Assembly (NCBI GenBank): GCA_016235445.1
Contig: JACRLB010000003.1
Coordinates: forward strand, 172,714-236,713
Length of the DNA stretch: 64,000 nt
Reading direction: 5' to 3'
Source of the DNA: Chloroflexota bacterium
GTDB lineage: Bacteria; Chloroflexota; Anaerolineae; Anaerolineales; Villigracilaceae
Position numbers and translations under genes: made by a program. Position 1 is the first letter of the stretch; the number at the start of each line of letters is the position of its first letter. Below the pieces are notes generated by a model, which had not been told where the DNA came from, made no database searches, and was given only the letters and a program-made list of their open reading frames with translations. Positions 41,494 to 49,907 of the stretch are shown here, one piece after another.

Positions 41494-41510
41494 GCCTTAG
41501 TTTAAAATGT

Positions 41511-41536
41511 CCGCCTTAACATGAGGCGGTCTTTTG
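41511..41536 (+). promoter_or_regulatory. Leader hairpin before the subtilase gene
   Basis: CCGCCT (41511-41516) pairs with AGGCGG (41524-41529), followed by TCTTTTG. It is just after the expected transcription start, so it may be a leader terminator or a 5' stabilising hairpin. The rest of the 41200-41568 gap has only a TCATCAGCTTGCTGA repeat (41374-41388). Confidence 0.5.
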
Positions 41537-41568
41537 AATAAATCAATCCATCAGAGGAGTAAGAAAGT

Positions 41569-43497
41569 ATGAAACGATTTTCGATTGTTTTGTCTTTGGC
41601 ACTGATCGCGGTTCTTGGGTTAAGCCTGTTTGGCGCATCCTCCACACTGGCCGCCCCAAACCCCGAGGGGAAGACAAGGGTATTTGTACAATTTGCGCCT
41701 GGCGCAAAGGGTTCCGTGGAAAACGCGCTGACACGCGCCGGCGGGGAATTCCACTACGCCTTTGATGAATTGGATGCCTTCGCAGTCACCCTTCCAACCG
41801 CCGCGTTGGATGGCATTAGCCGCAACCCCAATGTTCTTCTCATAGAAGAAGATGCCCCGCGCTATCTAATTGGCGTTGAGGCTTCTCAAGAAAACGCTCC
41901 GTTCGCGGCGGGCAGTCAGTCTGTGCCTTACGGCATAGACATGGTGCAGGCTCGCGATGTGTGGGATGCCAATCGTGACGGCGCAATCGACGCTGGCGCG
42001 CCAACTGCCTCCAACCGCACAATTTGTATCATCGACTCTGGCATGTACAATGCCCATGAAGATTTACAGGGCGTCAACGTGGTGGGCGGTTATACCAATA
42101 TTGCAGGCGGCTATCTTTCCGACGGCTCCGGTCACGGCACACACGTGGCGGGTACGATTAGCGCCATGAACAATGCCCTGGGCGTTGTTGGCGTAACTCC
42201 GGGTACCGTTAATCTTTACATCGTCCGCGTATTTGGCGATGACGGCGCCTGGGCTTATTCTTCGAGCCTGATCGACGCGGCCAATCGCTGTTATGCCGCC
42301 GGCGCAAACATCATCAGCATGAGCCTGGGCGGTGGACGGGCAAGCGCCACCGAGCGCCGCGGCTTCGACACCTTGTATGCCAACGGCGTCCTCTCCATTG
42401 CCGCGGCCGGCAATGACGGCACAACAGGCTACTCATATCCAGCCTCATACTCCTCGGTTGTTTCTGTAGCGGCCATTGACTCGGGCAAGGTTGTAGCGGA
42501 TTTCTCCCAGAAGAACGATCAGGTGGAAATTTCCGCCCCAGGCGTTGGAGTCCTCAGCACAGTTCCATATGTCGAGACAAACTCATTAACCGTGGATGGC
42601 GTCACCTACTCCGCGAACCATGTTGAATTTTCCGGGCGCGGCTCCATCACTGGTGCGCTTGTCAACGGCGGCTTGTGTGATAGCGTTGGCGCGTGGGCCG
42701 GCAAGGTTGTATTATGCCAGCGCGGCACAGTCGATTTCAACACCAAGGTTCAGAACGTGCAATCCGGCGGCGGAACCGCGGCCGTACTTTATAACAATGC
42801 CCCCGGCAATTTCATTGGCACGCTTGGCGCTGGCAACTCTTCCACAATTGTCGCAGTCAGCATCAGCCAGGAAGACGGGCAATTCCTGGTTGCCAATAAA
42901 CTTGGCTTGAATGGCGTTGCCTACAGCAACTATGCCGCTCCGGCCAATGGCTACGAATACTACGACGGCACCTCCATGGCAACGCCACATGCCTCGGCGG
43001 TTGCCGCTTTGGTGTGGAGCTCCAAAACCACCGCCACAAATGTCGAAATCCGCAACGCGCTGACTGCCACCGCGCAGGACCTCGGAACCGCCGGCCGTGA
43101 CACATCCTACGGTTATGGCCTCATTCAAGCCAAGAGCGCCATTACCTATCTGGCTGGCAGTTCCGGCGGCGTTCTCCATTCAGCCGATTTGGATGCAACG
43201 AAATCCATCAAAGGCAACAAGTGGAGCGCCACAATTACCATCAAAGTTGTCGATGCGAACGGTGCGGCGGTTTCCGGCGCAACCGTCAGCGGCAGTTGGA
43301 GCGGCGCCAAAACCGGCACAGCCACCTGTACCACCAGCGCCAGCGGCTCCTGCTCAGTAACCGCCAGCAGTATGACCGGCGCCAGCGTGACGTTCACGCT
43401 GACCAACCTTGCCAAGAGCGGCTACACCTATAATGCCGCCGCCAACAGCGACCCAGATGGCGACAGCAACGGCACGGCAATCACCATTGCCAAATAA
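41569..43497 (+). CDS. Secreted subtilisin-like serine protease (S8) with PA domain
   Basis: A 642-residue secreted protease: signal peptide (about 1-28), I9-type propeptide (about 35-98), S8 catalytic domain with D156 (CIIDSG), H192 (GHGTHVAG) and S469 (DGTSMATPH), oxyanion Asn in AAGNDG. A PA-like domain (about 335-455: GRGSITGALVNGGLCDS..., VVLCQRGTVDF) is inserted between H and S. A C-terminal Ig-like domain (AVSGATVSGSWSGAKTGTAT...) may aid surface binding. It degrades extracellular protein, fitting the peptide importer encoded downstream. SD: GAGGAG before ATG 41569. Confidence 0.95.
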   Translation: MKRFSIVLSLALIAVLGLSLFGASSTLAAPNPEGKTRVFVQFAPGAKGSVENALTRAGGEFHYAFDELDAFAVTLPTAALDGISRNPNVLLIEEDAPRYLIGVEASQENAPFAAGSQSVPYGIDMVQARDVWDANRDGAIDAGAPTASNRTICIIDSGMYNAHEDLQGVNVVGGYTNIAGGYLSDGSGHGTHVAGTISAMNNALGVVGVTPGTVNLYIVRVFGDDGAWAYSSSLIDAANRCYAAGANIISMSLGGGRASATERRGFDTLYANGVLSIAAAGNDGTTGYSYPASYSSVVSVAAIDSGKVVADFSQKNDQVEISAPGVGVLSTVPYVETNSLTVDGVTYSANHVEFSGRGSITGALVNGGLCDSVGAWAGKVVLCQRGTVDFNTKVQNVQSGGGTAAVLYNNAPGNFIGTLGAGNSSTIVAVSISQEDGQFLVANKLGLNGVAYSNYAAPANGYEYYDGTSMATPHASAVAALVWSSKTTATNVEIRNALTATAQDLGTAGRDTSYGYGLIQAKSAITYLAGSSGGVLHSADLDATKSIKGNKWSATITIKVVDANGAAVSGATVSGSWSGAKTGTATCTTSASGSCSVTASSMTGASVTFTLTNLAKSGYTYNAAANSDPDGDSNGTAITIAK

Positions 43498-43518
43498 AAA
43501 TAGATAGTTTAACTTAAC

Positions 43519-43557
43519 AAAAAGTGCGATACGCTGAAAATGCGTATCGCACTTTTT
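43519..43557. terminator. Bidirectional terminator between subtilase and mscL
   Basis: AAAAAGTGCGATACGC (43519-43534) pairs with GCGTATCGCACTTTTT (43542-43557): 16-bp stem, 7-nt loop, T-runs on both strands. It serves the convergent subtilase and mscL genes. Confidence 0.92.
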
Positions 43558-43632
43558 GTTGGATGATATCGCCTCTTTCCCACCCCCGGCCTGCCGCAAC
43601 AAAAGCAGTTTTTTTTCCGCTGTAAATTTTTT

Positions 43633-44031
43633 CTACTTTAATTCAGAAGTGCAGTTGGAACAGCGGGTTGCTTTGATGGAGATGACGCTAAAGCAATGCG
43701 GGCATTCCCTGGTAGTCGGCTCTGCGGCTGGGGCAGGCGCGGGGGTCTTCTTTGCGGCGTTTGCGGCTTTGACGATGATAAAGATGACCAGGGCAATGAT
43801 GAGGAAATCAATCACGGCTTGGATGAACAACCCCCAGTGGAGTTCCACCCCGTTGACGGCGGTGACTTGTTCGCTGAAGTTGATGCCGCCCAGGGCAAGC
43901 CCCACCAACGGCATGAGAATGTCGTTGACGAGAGAGCCGACGATCTTGCCGAATGCGCCGCCGATGATGACGCCAATGGCCATATCCAGCACGTTGCCGC
44001 GCATGATAAATTCCTTGAATTCCTTGAACAT
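43633..44031 (-). CDS. mscL: Large-conductance mechanosensitive channel with C-terminal zinc ribbon
   Basis: A 132-residue MscL: FKEFIMRGNVLDMAIGVIIGGAFGKIV (N-terminal helix and TM1), a periplasmic loop (LALGGINFSEQVTAVNGVELHWG) and TM2 (FLIIALVIFIIVKAANAA). It releases solutes under hypo-osmotic stress. Unusual: instead of the usual cytoplasmic helix the tail has an Ala/Pro linker (PAPAPAAEPTT) and CPHC-x(12)-CSNC, a zinc-ribbon. The tail could gate, bind a partner or simply be a lineage decoration. Confidence 0.93.
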   Translation of the reverse strand: MFKEFKEFIMRGNVLDMAIGVIIGGAFGKIVGSLVNDILMPLVGLALGGINFSEQVTAVNGVELHWGLFIQAVIDFLIIALVIFIIVKAANAAKKTPAPAPAAEPTTRECPHCFSVISIKATRCSNCTSELK

Positions 44032-44317
44032 AGGTTGCTCCTTGAATGGCAGTAGATGATGTTTGAATTCTATGTTATGAAGTATGGCTTGTCAACAATG
44101 ATAAAGGGAGGCGCTGTCCTTCGTCGTGAATCAATTTTCGGGTGGGGAGGAGGCGCGGGGTTATCGAGTCGGGGTCATTTTATTTGTCACGAATTATGGA
44201 GCCAAATTTGTGACAATAGTACGGTCAAAAACAGTTCTCTAGTGGGGTTTTTATACGAAATTCATCATATTTACTTCTTTAAAAGTGACTATACATCTTA
44301 TACTTGAAGCATGTGTG

Positions 44318-44345
44318 TTGACGTACCTAAAGAATTAGGTATAAT
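44318..44345 (+). promoter_or_regulatory. Promoter with overlapping palindromic operator, peptide ABC operon
   Basis: TTGACG (44318-44323), 16-bp spacer, TATAAT (44340-44345). The spacer is occupied by a perfect inverted repeat TACCTAA-AGAA-TTAGGTA (44324-44341), a likely repressor site overlapping the polymerase footprint. The start codon is 150 bp downstream. The remaining upstream part (44050-44310) shows no gene. Confidence 0.75.
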
Positions 44346-44496
44346 CTGGTTTGCTTGTTTTTTTGGTTTGCAAGACGCCTTTTAGTGGATTTATGATAAA
44401 GGAGGTGGTACGCCAAGAGATATAGATAAACGCAAGTTTAATTTGTGTCCAAAAATCAACCCCCCCTATATTTTCTTCTTTGGAGGAGAAAAAACC

Positions 44497-46401
44497 ATGT
44501 TACGAAACCGTTTGTTTTTTGTTATGGGTTTGCTGGTTGTTGCCAGTATGATCCTTTCTGCCTGCGGCGGCACAGCCCCTGTTGCAACTGAAGCTCCTGT
44601 TGCTGCAACTGAAGCTCCTGTTGTTGCAACTGAAGCTCCTGTTACTGAGCAGGCTTCCTACACCACTCCTCACCCAATTTTGGGCGATCTCAAGGTGCGC
44701 CAGGCTTTGTCTTACTGCACAAACAAAGCTGACTTGATCAAGTCGGTGTATCCTCTTCTCTCTGAAGAAGAGCAGGCGAAATTGGTTATGAACACCTTCA
44801 TCCCGACCAGCCACTGGGCTTATGCCGGCGATGAGAACGTTACCATTTATGCCTATGATCCCGAAGCTGGCAAGGCCCTTCTCGACGAAGCTGGCTGGGC
44901 TCTCGCCGAAGGCGCGGACTTCCGCACCAATGCCAATGGCGATGAACTGGCTTTGAAATTCACCACCACCTCTGCTGCCTTCCGCCAGACCTGGGCTGCG
45001 ATCTGGGAAGCTCAGATGGCTGAGTGCGGCGTTCGTGTTGTCCGCTTGCATGCTCCTGCTTCCTGGTGGTTCGGCGATACCACGGGTCTCGCCCGCCGCG
45101 ACTATGAACTCGGTGCGTTCGCCTGGGTTGGTGATGCTGATCCCGGTGGTCAGTCTCTGTATGCTTGTGACGAGATCCCGCTTCCTGAAAACGGTTGGGC
45201 TGGTCAGAACGCGATGGGTTGGTGTAATGAGCTCGCCAGCACAAACATCAAGTTGGCGAATAACACCCTCATCAAAGACGAGCGCATTGCCGCTTACACC
45301 ATCACACAGGCTGAATTCACGAAGGATATTCCTTCCATTCCTTTGTTCAACCGCACAGAAACCTTTGCCACCGCCGCGGACCTGACTGGTTTTGCTCCTG
45401 CTCCTGGTCAACCGTACTACATGTACAATGTTGGCGATTGGGAACGGGCTGGCCAGGATACACTCATCCTTGGCTTTACACAGGAACCCGCTTCCTTGTA
45501 TACCCTGGTTGAAAATGCCTTCGTTGCCGTTGCGGCTGATTACTTCCTCCGCCCCGGACAGACCACCAGCTTGAATTACGATTTTGCTCCTGTCTACATC
45601 AAGCAATTGCCCACACTCGAAAATGGCGGCACCACCAATAACGATGTGGAAGTTAAAGCCGGCGATAAAGTTGTTGACGCGAACGGCGATGTCGTTGAAC
45701 TTGCGGCTGGCGTGAAAGTCAAGACCGCCGCTGGCGACGAAGTTGAATTCGACGGTACCACAGCCCTCACCATGAAACAACTTGTCTCCAAGTTCGAATT
45801 CATTGACGGCATCAAGTGGGAAGACGGCGAGCCTGTCAAGGCCGCGGATATCGAACTCAGCTACAAGATCACCTGCGATCCTGCATCTGGCGCTACTTCC
45901 TTCATCACCTGCGATCAGACCGCTGGCGTTGAATTCTTCGAAGTCGGCTACAACCAGACCTGGTTGCCTGGCGTTCAGTCTCCGCTTTACTTCCTGCCCG
46001 TTTGGGGCATTGAACCTTCTCACCAAATTCTTGCTGATGGACGCAATTTGAAGGATGTCCCCGCTTCCGAGTGGACGACCATCCCCGAGGTTGCTGAAGA
46101 TCCGCTATCCTATGGCCCGTACATGTTGACCGAATGGGTCAAGGGCGAGAAGATGGTCTTTGAAGCCAACCCGAACTGGGTGTTTGGCGCTCCCAAGACC
46201 CCGAATCTCGTCATTCAGATTCTCTCCGCCGAAGGCGCAGAAGCCGCTCTCCTGGGCGGCGAAGTTGACATGCTCGATTCCACCACCTTGGTGGGTCTCA
46301 ATGAGACTCTTCAGGCCGCCGCGACCGAAGGCAAGATTAATACCCTTGTTCAGGCCAGCGCCACCTGGGAACACATTGACATTCAACTCTTCATCCGCTA
46401 A
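44497..46401 (+). CDS. Peptide ABC transporter binding lipoprotein, circularly permuted SBP_bac_5
   Basis: A 634-residue lipoprotein: signal with lipobox ILSAC (Cys23), then a threefold VATEAPV linker. Family motifs follow in rotated order: KVRQALSYCTNKADLI (66-81), DPEAGKALLDEAGW, SIPLFNRTETF (280-290), normally the second half, come first; then DTLILGFTQEPASLYTLVEN (321-340), KAADIELSYK, YGPYMLTEWVKGEKMVFEAN (539-558), GGEVDML and ATWEHIDIQLF (622-632), normally the first half. The paralogue at 51681 has standard order. The frame is continuous and the signal peptide is correctly in front, so this seems a real circular permutation. SD GGAGGAG fixes ATG 44497. First gene of the dpp/opp-type operon. 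Confidence 0.85.
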   Translation: MLRNRLFFVMGLLVVASMILSACGGTAPVATEAPVAATEAPVVATEAPVTEQASYTTPHPILGDLKVRQALSYCTNKADLIKSVYPLLSEEEQAKLVMNTFIPTSHWAYAGDENVTIYAYDPEAGKALLDEAGWALAEGADFRTNANGDELALKFTTTSAAFRQTWAAIWEAQMAECGVRVVRLHAPASWWFGDTTGLARRDYELGAFAWVGDADPGGQSLYACDEIPLPENGWAGQNAMGWCNELASTNIKLANNTLIKDERIAAYTITQAEFTKDIPSIPLFNRTETFATAADLTGFAPAPGQPYYMYNVGDWERAGQDTLILGFTQEPASLYTLVENAFVAVAADYFLRPGQTTSLNYDFAPVYIKQLPTLENGGTTNNDVEVKAGDKVVDANGDVVELAAGVKVKTAAGDEVEFDGTTALTMKQLVSKFEFIDGIKWEDGEPVKAADIELSYKITCDPASGATSFITCDQTAGVEFFEVGYNQTWLPGVQSPLYFLPVWGIEPSHQILADGRNLKDVPASEWTTIPEVAEDPLSYGPYMLTEWVKGEKMVFEANPNWVFGAPKTPNLVIQILSAEGAEAALLGGEVDMLDSTTLVGLNETLQAAATEGKINTLVQASATWEHIDIQLFIR

Positions 46402-46423
46402 ATCACACTCCCTGTAATAATAT

Positions 46424-46453
46424 GTGGGGCAGGCGAGAAATCGCCTGCCCCAC
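46424..46453 (+). terminator. Strong hairpin between binding-protein and permease genes
   Basis: GTGGGGCAGGCGA (46424-46436), GAAA loop, TCGCCTGCCCCAC (46441-46453). A T-run follows only after 14 nt. Such a stem in this position usually lets the binding protein be made in excess over the membrane subunits by partial termination or 3' protection. Confidence 0.7.
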
Positions 46454-46489
46454 AGCATAACAATAAGATTTTTTTAAACTTTATTCTTG

Positions 46490-46602
46490 ATACCGTACAT
46501 TCCTCTCTTAAAAACCCTAAAGGTCTTTTTATAACCGGGTATTTATGAAAGGCAAGCAGACCATTAGGGTTTCGTGTAAGGTAGAGAAACTTCATTTATG
46601 GA
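46490..46602. repeat. CCGTACA / AAACCCTAAAGGTCT foldback repeat
   Basis: TACCGTACATTCCTCTC, then AAACCCTAAAGGTCT (about 46508-46522); inverted AGACCATTAGGGTTT (about 46559-46573) and GTGTAAGGTAG. Same family as 6471-6541. It lies inside the ABC operon just before the first permease. Confidence 0.65.
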
Positions 46603-46608
46603 GATGCC

Positions 46609-47808
46609 ATGACTGCATATTTAATCCGCCGAGTTCTGCAATCCATCCTGGTAGTTTTTATTTCAGCTGTGGCCTCTTATGTTTTGCTCAGTTTGGCGCC
46701 CGGGGGACCACTGGCAGGCTTGCGCCAGGTTCAACAAAATTCCCGTTTTAAGATCACAGAAGAGGATATCGCCAGAATCCGGGCTTCTTTTGAACTGGAC
46801 TTAAACCTTCCGATTCGTTTTAGCCGTTGGCTGGTCGGCGCTCCGACAGGTCCGCTCGTGATTGGCGGAAAAGAATATTTTGGCGATGTGGTGGTTGGCT
46901 GCCGCAAACCGATCGAGGCTGAAGTTCTTAATTCACGCGGCATCTATGAAATAAAAATAGTGGGGTGCAAGGAAGATGTATTATTAAAGGATATTGTTGG
47001 CCGTCGTACCAGCCGGGGAATTCTTTTTGGAGATTTTGGCCTCTCCTGGCGCCTTTTGCGTGACCGCCCTGTAAGCGACCTGATTGCGAGCCGCATCCCC
47101 AAGACCCTGCAATTGATCGGCCTTGAAACGATATTGTCATTGCTGATTGGCATTCCGTTGGGTATTTATTCCGCCGTCAAACAGTATTCCAAGTTTGATT
47201 ATATTTTTACGACCCTGGCATTCATGGGGTCGGCCATGCCCAGTTTCTTTTTTGGTTTGTTATTTATCCTGGTGTTTTCGATCATACCGAAGAATGCCGG
47301 TCTGCCTTACGTTCCTGCCGCGTTATCAGAATCGATCCGCGATTACACCATTCCCCTGATCGGTGAAGTGGTGGCAGGCTCGGTAAAGGATAGATTCCTG
47401 CACATGGTATTGCCTGTCGCTGTATTGACGATCCTCAATATTGCCGGGTGGAGCCGCTTTATTCGTGCCAGCATGTTGGATGTGTTACGACAGGATTACG
47501 TTCGCACGGCGCGCGCAAAAGGGTTGAGCCAGAACGTGGTGATTATGAAACATGCCCTGCGCAATGCCCTGATTCCATTCGTAACGATCGTAGTCTTTAC
47601 CCTGCCGGGGCTTTTCAGCGGCGCGATTATTACCGAAAGTATATTTTCGTGGCCGGGCATGGGACGCCTGTATATCCTTGCCCTGGGCGATTATGACTAC
47701 CCGGTGGCGATGGCGCTTTTCTTTATCCTGTCTGTATTGACTGTGATTGCAACCTTATTGCGCGATGTGCTATATACAATTGTGGATCCCCGCATCCGCT
47801 TAACCTAG
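46609..47808 (+). CDS. Peptide ABC transporter permease (DppB/OppB-like)
   Basis: A 399-residue permease: N-terminal TM (LIRRVLQSILVVFISAVASYVLL), a longer than usual extracytoplasmic segment (about 35-165, with PIRFSRWLVGAPTGPLVIGG and two Cys), then the BPD_transp_1 domain with the EAA loop in RTARAKGLSQNVVIMKHALRNALIP. Family members form one half of the channel with the DppC-type subunit. DppB is normally about 310-340 residues; the extra length is in the extracytoplasmic insert. Second gene of the operon. Confidence 0.92.
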   Translation: MTAYLIRRVLQSILVVFISAVASYVLLSLAPGGPLAGLRQVQQNSRFKITEEDIARIRASFELDLNLPIRFSRWLVGAPTGPLVIGGKEYFGDVVVGCRKPIEAEVLNSRGIYEIKIVGCKEDVLLKDIVGRRTSRGILFGDFGLSWRLLRDRPVSDLIASRIPKTLQLIGLETILSLLIGIPLGIYSAVKQYSKFDYIFTTLAFMGSAMPSFFFGLLFILVFSIIPKNAGLPYVPAALSESIRDYTIPLIGEVVAGSVKDRFLHMVLPVAVLTILNIAGWSRFIRASMLDVLRQDYVRTARAKGLSQNVVIMKHALRNALIPFVTIVVFTLPGLFSGAIITESIFSWPGMGRLYILALGDYDYPVAMALFFILSVLTVIATLLRDVLYTIVDPRIRLT

Positions 47809-47824
47809 CCTTGAGGATAGTTCA

Positions 47825-48823
47825 ATGACCGTTTCTGCTCAAATAGATAGCATTAAAGCCGAAGCCATTACCATCGAGGAGCGCAGTCCGTTCCAGGTCG
47901 TGATGATGCGTTTTATAAAACATCGCCTGGCAATGGTGTCCATGGCTGTCATGATCGTGATTTTTATCATCACGATTTTGGCGCCCTATATTACATCGTT
48001 TCAGGTTGATGAATTGAACGTCGACAAATACTTTGTTCCTTTTGGGACGGTGGACGAGGCAACCGGACGCGTGCATTATCTGGGGACGGATAATATTGGA
48101 CGTGACTATTTTTCACGCTTAATTTACGCCGGGCGTATTTCCCTGACTGTGGCATTGCTATCTGTGCTGATATCCGAATCCGTTGGAATTGTAGTAGGAG
48201 CCGTGTCTGGCTTCTATGGCGGCTGGGTCGATTCAGTCTTGATGCGGTTTGTCGAATTCATGTTGACCATCCCAACCCTGCCATTATTGTTGATTATTTC
48301 CTCCATGCTTTTACGAAACGAGGATCTAATACCCATCCCAGAATCAGTGCTGAAGACTGTAGGGAGTATCATGCTACTTGGCCCTAAAGATGCCCGCAGT
48401 GCAGTTTTGATCGTGATTGTTCTGGCTGGGTTTGGCTGGCTTTCTGCGGCGCAGTTGATGCGAGGCACAGTTCTCTCCCTGCGAGAGCAGACCTTTGTGG
48501 AAGCATCCCGCTCCCTCGGCGCTACGGATATTTGGATTATCTTCAAGCACATGATCCCGAACGCCATGGCCCCCATTATTGTAGATGCCTCGCTAGGTTT
48601 GGGTGGGTATGTGGTTGCCGAAGCCGCGCTTGCCTTCCTCGGATTTGGCATTCAGGACCCAATCCCCACCTGGGGGAACATGCTCTCAGCGACCCAAACC
48701 TACATGTTTGACAAACCCTGGTTGCCTCTTGTTCCAGGATTACCTATTTTTATCTGTTCCCTCGCCTTCAATTATATTGGCGATGGCCTGCGCGACGCGC
48801 TTGACCCCCGTTTGAAGTTATAA
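47825..48823 (+). CDS. Peptide ABC transporter permease (DppC/OppC-like)
   Basis: A 332-residue permease: OppC_N-type first TM (about 38-58), LGTDNIGRDYFSRLIYAGRISL at the domain entry, five more TM segments, and an EAA loop in VEASRSLGATDIWIIFKHMIPNAMAP. An insert near residues 165-185 (RNEDLIPIPESVLKTVGSIM) is longer than in E. coli DppC. It pairs with the previous permease. The 16-bp gap and AGGATAG-like site suggest the same transcript. Confidence 0.93.
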   Translation: MTVSAQIDSIKAEAITIEERSPFQVVMMRFIKHRLAMVSMAVMIVIFIITILAPYITSFQVDELNVDKYFVPFGTVDEATGRVHYLGTDNIGRDYFSRLIYAGRISLTVALLSVLISESVGIVVGAVSGFYGGWVDSVLMRFVEFMLTIPTLPLLLIISSMLLRNEDLIPIPESVLKTVGSIMLLGPKDARSAVLIVIVLAGFGWLSAAQLMRGTVLSLREQTFVEASRSLGATDIWIIFKHMIPNAMAPIIVDASLGLGGYVVAEAALAFLGFGIQDPIPTWGNMLSATQTYMFDKPWLPLVPGLPIFICSLAFNYIGDGLRDALDPRLKL

Positions 48824-48856
48824 TCGGCAAGAAAAATCTCAACTGCGGAGATACCT

Positions 48857-49891
48857 GTGGCAACAAACAATCAAAAACCTTTGCTCGAAGTGCGTAATCT
48901 AAAGACTTATTTCTATACCGAAGACGGTGTCGTCCGCGCTGTGGACGGGGTGAATTTCGAAGTAAATCAAGGCGAAGTGCTTGGCATTGTAGGCGAATCA
49001 GGCTGTGGGAAAAGCGTTACCTCCCTTTCCATTATGCGCTTGATCAGTGTGCCGGGCAAGATCGAAGAGGGCGAGATCCTCTTCGATGGTAAAGACCTGG
49101 TGAAAGCCACGGAAGAGGAAATGATGCAGGTGCGCGGCAATCGCATTTCCATGATTTTCCAACAACCCCAGTCTGCGCTTAACCCTGTATTTCGGGCCGG
49201 TGACCAGATTTCCGAAGTGCTGAACATTCACCAGGATTTTGGCAAGGAAGCAGGGAAGAACCGCGCTATCGAGTTGTTGAAACTGGTGGGCATTCCGGAA
49301 CCTGAAAGCCGCGCAGAATCCTTCCCGCATGAACTTTCAGGCGGTATGGCCCAGCGCGTCATGATTGCCATGGCGCTTGCATGTGTGCCCGATCTCCTGA
49401 TCGCTGATGAACCCACTACCGCCCTGGATGTGACAATTCAAGCCCAGATTTTGGACTTGATGAGAGATATGCGGAATCAATTGGGCTCCGCCATGATCCT
49501 GATTACACATGATCTTGGCGTAATTGCCGAAATGGCTCATCGTGTGGCGGTTATGTACGCTGGTGAAATTGTCGAGCAATCCCCGGTTGCGTCGCTTTTT
49601 GACCGTCCGCTTCATCCCTACACCAAAGGCCTGATCGGTTCGATCCCAGTTCTGGGTGAAGTCCGCGAGCGATTGGATGTCATCCCCGGATCGGTGCCGA
49701 ACCTGGTTAACCTGCCTTCTGGTTGTCGTTTCGCCCCCCGCTGTATGGCGCGGATTGAACATAATTTATCAGTTTGCACTGAAAAGCGCCCTGAATTAAC
49801 TGATATTTCCGAGGGACATAAAGTACGTTGCTGGCTTTACCAGGACTCTTACGAGCATGTTGCCCCGCTTAAACATGGAAGCAAATCCTAA
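48857..49891 (+). CDS. Peptide ABC transporter ATP-binding protein (DppD/OppD-like)
   Basis: A 344-residue ATPase: Walker [17 protein letters not shown] loop [15 protein letters not shown], signature [16 protein letters not shown], Walker [18 protein letters not shown] loop [14 protein letters not shown]. The C-terminal oligopeptide-transporter domain has the four-Cys-type region [18 protein letters not shown], which in this family can hold a [4Fe-4S] cluster. Start GTG 48857, with GGAG upstream. Confidence 0.95.
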   Translation: MATNNQKPLLEVRNLKTYFYTEDGVVRAVDGVNFEVNQGEVLGIVGESGCGKSVTSLSIMRLISVPGKIEEGEILFDGKDLVKATEEEMMQVRGNRISMIFQQPQSALNPVFRAGDQISEVLNIHQDFGKEAGKNRAIELLKLVGIPEPESRAESFPHELSGGMAQRVMIAMALACVPDLLIADEPTTALDVTIQAQILDLMRDMRNQLGSAMILITHDLGVIAEMAHRVAVMYAGEIVEQSPVASLFDRPLHPYTKGLIGSIPVLGEVRERLDVIPGSVPNLVNLPSGCRFAPRCMARIEHNLSVCTEKRPELTDISEGHKVRCWLYQDSYEHVAPLKHGSKS

Positions 49892-49907
49892 TAGAGATGA
49901 TGTGGCT

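Noticed and set aside
43097..43433. Small frames overlapping the subtilase C-terminus
   Set aside because: Shadow frames within the Ig-like domain coding sequence.
44500..46026. Long minus-strand open frame antisense to the binding-protein gene
   Set aside because: A 508-codon shadow frame with Arg/Gly-rich, non-conserved sequence, produced by the codon use of the plus-strand gene.
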